From NCBI RefSeq assembly GCF_000234665.1, contig NC_018309.1, forward strand, positions 384,454 to 448,453: a stretch of 64,000 nt of DNA. Direction: 5' to 3'. Under the pieces are notes generated by a model, which worked only from the letters and a program-made list of their open reading frames with translations, was not told where the DNA came from and searched no databases. The position numbers were made by a program, and so were the translations under genes. This DNA comes from Leishmania mexicana MHOM/GT/2001/U1103 (Eukaryota > Euglenozoa > Kinetoplastea > Trypanosomatida > Trypanosomatidae). Position 1 is the first letter of the stretch. Each line of letters starts with the position of its first letter. Positions 58,878-64,000 of the stretch are shown piece after piece.

Positions 58878-59117
58878 AAGATCGTAATGGTAATGACAGC
58901 AATAATGGTATAAAAGAAAAAGACGCAAACACAGAAAAAAGACGGAAGGCGGAGAATAGAAAATCCACGTTTTGAACTTAGGCATCACATGCCCTCTCCT
59001 CATATATCGCCAATTGTTAACCCCCTTTTTTGACCTTTTTCCGCTCTTTCTATTCTTATCGCAATATCAAAGGTTGCCTCAGCCAATTATTTGCCGCATA
59101 GTTGTGCGCACTCAAAA

Positions 59118-59256
59118 GTTCCTGAACTAACCTTTTTTCTATTTGTGTTCGTAGCTGAAAGTCTTGTACTTTCACTGTTTTCACATTGCTGTGTCGCTTT
59201 CGCATCTCTTTGTTTCCCTTCGCCTGACGGCTTTACTCCATTTTTGTTTTTCAGCA
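59118..59256 (+). promoter_or_regulatory. Two SL acceptors in front of surface-antigen gene
   Basis: A pyrimidine tract at about 59131-59150 ends with AG at 59153-59154, leaving a 102-nt leader. A second tract, T-rich at 59240-59252, ends with AG at 59253-59254, only two nt before the ATG at 59257. Both are good spliced-leader acceptors; using the second would give almost no gene-derived 5' UTR. Confidence 0.55.
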
Positions 59257-60111
59257 ATGGCTTTCTCGCTGCTTTCCCTCATCGGAGTGGCTGCCGTGGC
59301 TCTTCTTCTTGCAGTGGCTGCGCCAAGCTCTGCGGACACCATTACTGTCAATGCTGCCACACAGGCGTGGTTGCAGATGTGGATTGAGTCTATTCCAAAC
59401 CTGCAGATCGTTTGGCTGAACCCGAACATTTGCTCTCGCGCTGGCATCGAGTGCGTCTCTGCCACTAACTCTATCAACATTCGTCTGGATGGCGTGACGT
59501 CGGCTGGCTTCAACTTCATCGGAACCCTCCCCGAGGTTGACAGCTCCATCGACGGCAATGAGCTTCAGATCACCAGCATCTCTGTCAGAGGTAAGACTCG
59601 CTTCACCGGCACTATCCCTGCGTCGTGGTCGCGCATCACCCGGCTGACTCGCCTGGATTTTAGCAGAACGCGGATGAGTGGCCGGATTCCTGATGAACTC
59701 GGCAGCCTCGCTACCTTGGTGTCTGTCGACTTCTCGAACTCATACTTCTGCTATGGCCTACCCAACTGGGAAGCCTCTAACATGCCGATCCTTGCACAGG
59801 CCATGTTCACGAATAACAACATGCGCGGCCCATTTGCCTCATCCTGGTCCACCTTCCCAGCTTCCCTGAAGCTGGACATCACCGGCAACAAGCTATGCGG
59901 TTGCATGCCCAGTTCGTGGGACTCCAAATCGAACCTGGTGGCTGCTGCCAAGGCCATGGATGCTGGCACCGTCTCCAACTGCTTTCGTTCTTGCAACTCC
60001 GCTTCCCTGTCTTACTGCCCGGCTCCGCCCACTGGCAACGGCGCGCAGATGATTACGATGACCACGGCTGTGGTTGGTCTGGTTGTCGCTGCTGTTTCCT
60101 TGGTCTTGTAA
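59257..60111 (+). CDS. PSA/surface-antigen-type LRR protein, probably GPI-anchored
   Basis: 284 residues from the ATG at 59257. A signal peptide (about 1-26, LIGVAAVALLLAVAAPSSA) is followed by the PSA-type N-cap with WL.MWIESIPNL and ICSRAGIEC. LRRs of the promastigote surface antigen type then appear (TGTIPASWSRITRLTRLDF, SGRIPDELGSLATLVSVDF), with a Cys-rich C-cap (LCGCMPSSW...NCFRSCN). A hydrophobic C-terminus (TTAVVGLVVAAVSLVL) serves as a GPI-attachment signal with a plausible omega site near NGA. Only a few LRRs are present and the Thr-rich or Lys-rich region of long PSA proteins is missing, so this is a short member. PSA proteins are Leishmania surface proteins implicated in attachment and complement resistance. 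It is the only plus-strand gene recognised in the right part of the window. Confidence 0.9.
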   Translation: MAFSLLSLIGVAAVALLLAVAAPSSADTITVNAATQAWLQMWIESIPNLQIVWLNPNICSRAGIECVSATNSINIRLDGVTSAGFNFIGTLPEVDSSIDGNELQITSISVRGKTRFTGTIPASWSRITRLTRLDFSRTRMSGRIPDELGSLATLVSVDFSNSYFCYGLPNWEASNMPILAQAMFTNNNMRGPFASSWSTFPASLKLDITGNKLCGCMPSSWDSKSNLVAAAKAMDAGTVSNCFRSCNSASLSYCPAPPTGNGAQMITMTTAVVGLVVAAVSLVL

Positions 60112-62911
60112 GGACTATAGACATGTCTTATTTGGGTGAGCTCAACTTGACCGTTGTCGCATTGTACTGTGAATTTCATTTAGTTATAGTTGAGCATTTT
60201 TTACCCCTTTCCTCCCGAAAAAAAATATTTATGTGCTTACCTTCTCTCTATTTATTTTGCATTTATGCGTCGATTTTTCCTTTTTTTTCTCAGCGTCACT
60301 TTTGTTGCCTGATCGAGAAAAAAAGGGCGCGTTGACGTGCACATAGCACATTTTGGCAGAGGAAAGCAGAACGTGCGAGACACTCTTGAGTTTATTTTGC
60401 AGCGTATTTGCTGCCACTGTTGCTGTGCATGGAGGGGAACGACTCTACATCTTTTAGGCTTATGTGCATACACCAAAGCAGCAACAAAATAATATCTAGT
60501 ACCGCCACAAAGTTAAAAGACACGGAAAACGCAGCGAAACAGAAAAGGAGGGCAAGTAGAAGAGCGAGAAGGAACGCAAAGAAAATCATAAAATTACATC
60601 TCGCCCAAATTATCAATGTAAACCCTTTTATGTGCGTTTTTTCCCACACTTTCTCTATGCAGCCGGAGGATCATCGACTGCGGTGACTTCATCCAAGCTT
60701 CTCACTCATTTCTGATCATTTTTTCGAGTTTTGGTTTGTAAACTTTGCTTTTCCTCATTTCTTGATTACGAATTTCATAAATCAAGAAAAATAGAAAAAT
60801 ATGCCCCCCCGATATAGGCAAGTGATTGCTCATATATATATATATATATTCGATTCCTCACCTTCCGCATTCACATTTGTTTAAGCGCTGCTGTTTTTTT
60901 TTTCCGCTTTTCCCCCTTTCTCCTAGTTTGGTTCTGTTTTCTCTCTTTTTTGTCTCGCCCCCTTTTCGAGCTATAGGAACAGTTTCGCAAAACTTTCTCT
61001 ACCACTTTTCGCGCTTTACAACTGTTTACAGTATTCATCAATTTTATGTGCTTGTACTCACAGAAAAAAAAAACGTATCCGTCTCCTCCTTTGCTTTGTA
61101 TTTGTCTTTGTTGTTCAGTGAGCTGAAAGTCAGGAGGTCGCGTGAAGAGTTCGAGCGATTTGAATCACGCTTGCAGTCACAAACCTACCTATCTTTTCAA
61201 TTTTCAGGATGAGAAAACCACAGAGGTTACGATGTGAATACACGAATATTATTACAGCCGAGAAGACGACGCCTCCATTCTTTTTGAAGTTGAAGAATGA
61301 CCTGATCCAAGAAAGGAACGAATAGAACGGATGCGATTTCATATGCGTTTCCCCTCGTCATTCTTTTTCTCTTCTGATTCTCTTTCCAGCCCCACCTTTC
61401 TCTTCCCCTTTCTCTCATTTTCTCTTTTCATTCTCCCTCTTTCGTCTCTCTTCCGTTATCTGTTTTCCCAAGCAGCCCATGTGATTAAATATTTCTCCTT
61501 TTCATATTTTTACTATTTTTCTTCTTCTGCCCAATATTTCCGTTCTTTCTGATTTCTATTTTTTCTTTTTTTTTTATATCGTTATATATATATATATATA
61601 TATTTATTTATTTATTTATATTCATATATATTTGTTCGTGTTTTCTTTTATTCTTGCGCCGCTAGGACTGTGGTACCTCTACCCCTGCCACAGCCTTCGC
61701 CCTGCCTGCGTTTGCTATGAAGGCCGCCCACATGATGCTGTATCCCATATGCTACGCGAGATCGACAACAAAGATAATAGGCAGAATCAACGGGCTGGGG
61801 GCATTCTGCCTTTGCACACCGCACACAACGCACTGGACAGGGCCAAAAGCCAAGAAACAAATCAAGAAGAAAAGATGCGCCCATGGAAAACGAGACGAAC
61901 GGCGGAAAGCGAAGGCGGCGTGGGGGGTTGTAGGTGAGGGAAGGTGTTGTGAAGGAGGAGAAGAGTGGCGAGACGTGCGGGGGAGAAGAGCAGGATGAGA
62001 AGGGGCGTGGAAAGGCGTAGAGGAAGGGAGGGGGAAATGAAAAGAGGACAAAGGGACAGCTCAGTCATCAATGGTGAGACTATCGACTCGCTCTCCCTAT
62101 CCAGGCTCACCCCCTTCCTCCACCCAGACGCAAGAAGACTGACGTCCACCTCCGTCATTCGACCCTTTCAGTTACTCATCTGATGTTTACTTCCTTTCGT
62201 CGTGATGACTTATGCGCACAGTTGATGCTCTACCCCAAACACACATGCACACATGTGCCCCGCTCTCTCCACTGATTACGTCTCATTCCCGCTCTTCCCT
62301 CTCTTTCTCTCGACGACACTGCGTGCTCTCCACGCGGGCTTTTGGTACCACAGAGCCGACCTGCGTGTGCGTGATGTGCGCTGTGGAACCAGAGGCCGAT
62401 AAGTGAGTGTTTGGGAGGACTTGTGTGTGCCGTCTCATGTGTGAACAGGGGCCAAGAAGGGAGCCAGAGAAATGGCCGCAGAACGAAAAGTTGCTCAGAG
62501 AGCATGACACCACGGATACGTGTGCCCTTTGCTCTGACTCCTTGCCTTCCCCGCCCTTCGCATGTCGCTGCCGCGATCCTCTGTTTCTCCCCCATGACTC
62601 TTCCGTTACTCTTCCGACCTCTCTTCTGCCTCCCCTGCACCGTCTTCCCCGACCAACCACTCATCTCTCTGTTCTCCACGCCACAACTCGAACGCTTAGA
62701 GGTATGCCTGAGAAGAAGCCCAGACGTGTCGCGGTTGCCTCTTGGCTCGTCTGCTGCCTTTGCCCTCTCTCTTCGTCTCTTGCTCCACAGATTCCAGCCC
62801 GTATATCGGACATAATGTGAATACGCTCACATACACTCGCGTCCAGCCGTCTTCCATACCTTTTCTCCCCTCCATTTCTCTGCTTTAAGTACGGGTGAAC
62901 TCACCGTGCTC
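60112..62911 (+). other. Long AT-rich downstream region, no gene recognised
   Basis: 2.8 kb after the surface-antigen stop codon. Composition is AT-rich to about 61.7 kb, with T and C homopolymers, (TA)n at 60831-60850 and 61582-61602 and TTTA repeats at about 61602-61620, then CT-rich from 61.9 kb. Open frames are short and low complexity; the pair near 62407-62820 (about 135 codons each, overlapping frames) has no domain. It may be an extended 3' UTR or a spacer. Confidence 0.45.
61582..61620. repeat. (TA)n and (TTTA)n microsatellite
   Basis: A run of TA repeats followed by TTTA repeats within the AT-rich tail downstream of the surface-antigen gene. A simple sequence repeat only. Confidence 0.8.
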
Positions 62912-63408
62912 CCTGATGACAGGGGTACACCTCAGTGTGGTATCCGGGGTCCAGCACCCACCACCCTCTCTCTGGAGAGGCCAAGCAGCCTCTATCCCTG
63001 CCCGCACCGAGCCACTTCTGATGGTAGCAGGGTCAACTGCCTACGGCGTAGCGAAATCAGAGCTGTCTGTCGCTGCTGATGCCGACGGTCAGGTCGTGTA
63101 TTGCGCTGGATCGGAGCGACCTGCGACCGTGAACACGTTTGTGCCATCCACACGATAGGCAGAGTGCCAGCGTGGCTCGAATGCACCTCACCTGGCGACC
63201 GGCAGCATTGGAGCGGCTGTAAGGCGACCTGCGGTGCGGGGAGGGGTGGAGCTCCAGGCGGAAGCCGTGCTCAGGTGACGGGGTCGGCATTGCCCTAACA
63301 CGCGTTTCTCCCCCCCCTCCCGCTTTGCCCCGCCCAATGAGGGGCCTGTGGCAGGCGGGGGTGGCGCGGAGTTGGAGTCATGCTGTGCGGCAGAATGGGG
63401 ATGTTGAG
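62912..63408 (+). mobile_element. SIDER retroposon relic, copy B3
   Basis: About 497 bp, reverse-complement twin of B1/B2 with near-identical body; visible differences are the outer about 12 bp of the 5' end and one C in the homopolymer near 63310. On the plus strand it opens with CACCTCAGTGTGGTATCC, the Pr77-like signature. It is in the sense of the surface-antigen gene but 2.8 kb beyond it. With B2 it makes inverted repeats around that gene. Confidence 0.8.
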
Positions 63409-64000
63409 GGAAGAAGGATTCACCATCCTATCGCTGCCGCGCAACTTGCTACTGCCTCCGCTGTGCTTTCAAAGTTAGCCGTCTACGATGACAGCGGCAG
63501 CTCCAAACGACTCGACTAGCATCGACGAGTCCTCATTCTCTCACGCCCCTCGCTGCCTCCGACTACGGCACACTATCCATCCATCCACGCAGCCGCCCAC
63601 CGCTGATGGAAGACCTCCAGCTTTGTGTAAAGTCCCGCACGAAAAGGCACACATCTCCCCGAGACTTTCGCCCATTCCCACCCGAAGCTCAAAAGAACAT
63701 TATCACACCAGGCGCTTGGATCCTCTACCGCCCTCCTCTCCATACCACACGCCTTGTCGCACCCCTTCATCTAAAGAAGCAACGCACTATCGTCTTTACA
63801 TTTTCTCACGTATTCACCAGCACCTCCTCCTGCACGCACTCAGAGCTTGCACACCTTGACACGAGTAACACAAGCCCCCTGACTGAGAGACTATCATGCA
63901 CCACTCTGAGGTTGCGAGCCGCGTGTGCCTGTGTGTGTGCGCTGCTGATGCGCGGAGGAGGAGCAGCGAGGGTGCGGGTGCGTGCGGCGCACTGCGCCTC
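63409..64000. other. Right edge of window, nothing recognised
   Basis: 592 bp after SIDER B3. A frame of 123 codons (63488-63859, plus) is Ser/Pro/His-rich and pyrimidine-biased like other spacers and is not called a gene. Ends in a purine/GC-rich patch. Confidence 0.4.

Larger units (their letters stand above)
56858..59256. other. Divergent strand-switch region, AT-richer, candidate transcription start
   Basis: 2.4 kb between the 5' end of the minus-strand unit (SDS22) and the plus-strand surface-antigen gene. Divergent strand switches are the usual RNA polymerase II start regions in Leishmania. It contains SIDER copy B2 (58370-58877), SDS22 splice signals at the left end and plus-strand acceptors at the right end. 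The left part (57050-58360) has more A+T than the coding units and no convincing gene; open frames of up to 144 codons have no recognisable domain. Confidence 0.6.

Overview
The window looks like a nuclear chromosome segment of a trypanosomatid, most likely Leishmania or a close relative. The evidence is intronless genes in long same-strand runs, 0.3-3.5 kb intergenic spacers full of polypyrimidine tracts and (CA)n/(GT)n arrays, pyrimidine-tract-plus-AG sites just upstream of start codons (spliced-leader acceptors), SIDER-type retroposon relics carrying a Pr77-like signature, a PSA-type GPI-anchored LRR surface protein, and GC-rich third codon positions. The species cannot be fixed from sequence alone.

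Layout. A plus-strand unit occupies about 1-32 kb: a putative mitochondrial repeat protein flanked by two inverted SIDERs, an AFG1-like mitochondrial ATPase, an ER L-type lectin, an ankyrin/MORN protein, the cohesin kleisin SCC1/RAD21, an eEF1A-lysine-methyltransferase-like enzyme, a multi-RRM RNA-binding protein, a frame-broken probable pseudogene, and a small one-TM protein. Next comes a convergent strand-switch region (32,065-35,007) without a convincing gene. A minus-strand unit follows (35,008-56,857, transcribed right to left): an uncharacterised Cys-motif protein, V-ATPase subunit d, an LRR/coiled-coil protein, a small TM protein, an ELO fatty-acid elongase, an NDUFA12-like mitochondrial protein, a ~1,957-residue coiled-coil protein, prefoldin subunit 6 and SDS22. 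A divergent strand-switch (56,858-59,256) separates it from a plus-strand PSA-like surface protein, followed by a long AT-richer gene-poor tail.

Assembly caveat. A 100-N gap (6401-6500) is flanked by two copies of the same 2,128 bp (4273-6400 and 6501-8628). The simplest reading is two overlapping contigs scaffolded without being merged. The second AFG1 fragment and the first lectin fragment are therefore probably not real extra genes.

The genes are mostly unrelated housekeeping functions, as is normal for trypanosomatid polycistronic units; no operon-like pathway is evident. The most interesting features are the SIDER arrangement (near-identical direct and inverted copies bracketing single genes), a 592-bp perfectly alternating T-purine tract, a six-fold helical repeat in the first protein, the charged insertions and missing membrane anchor of the lectin, and a much enlarged NDUFA12-like protein.
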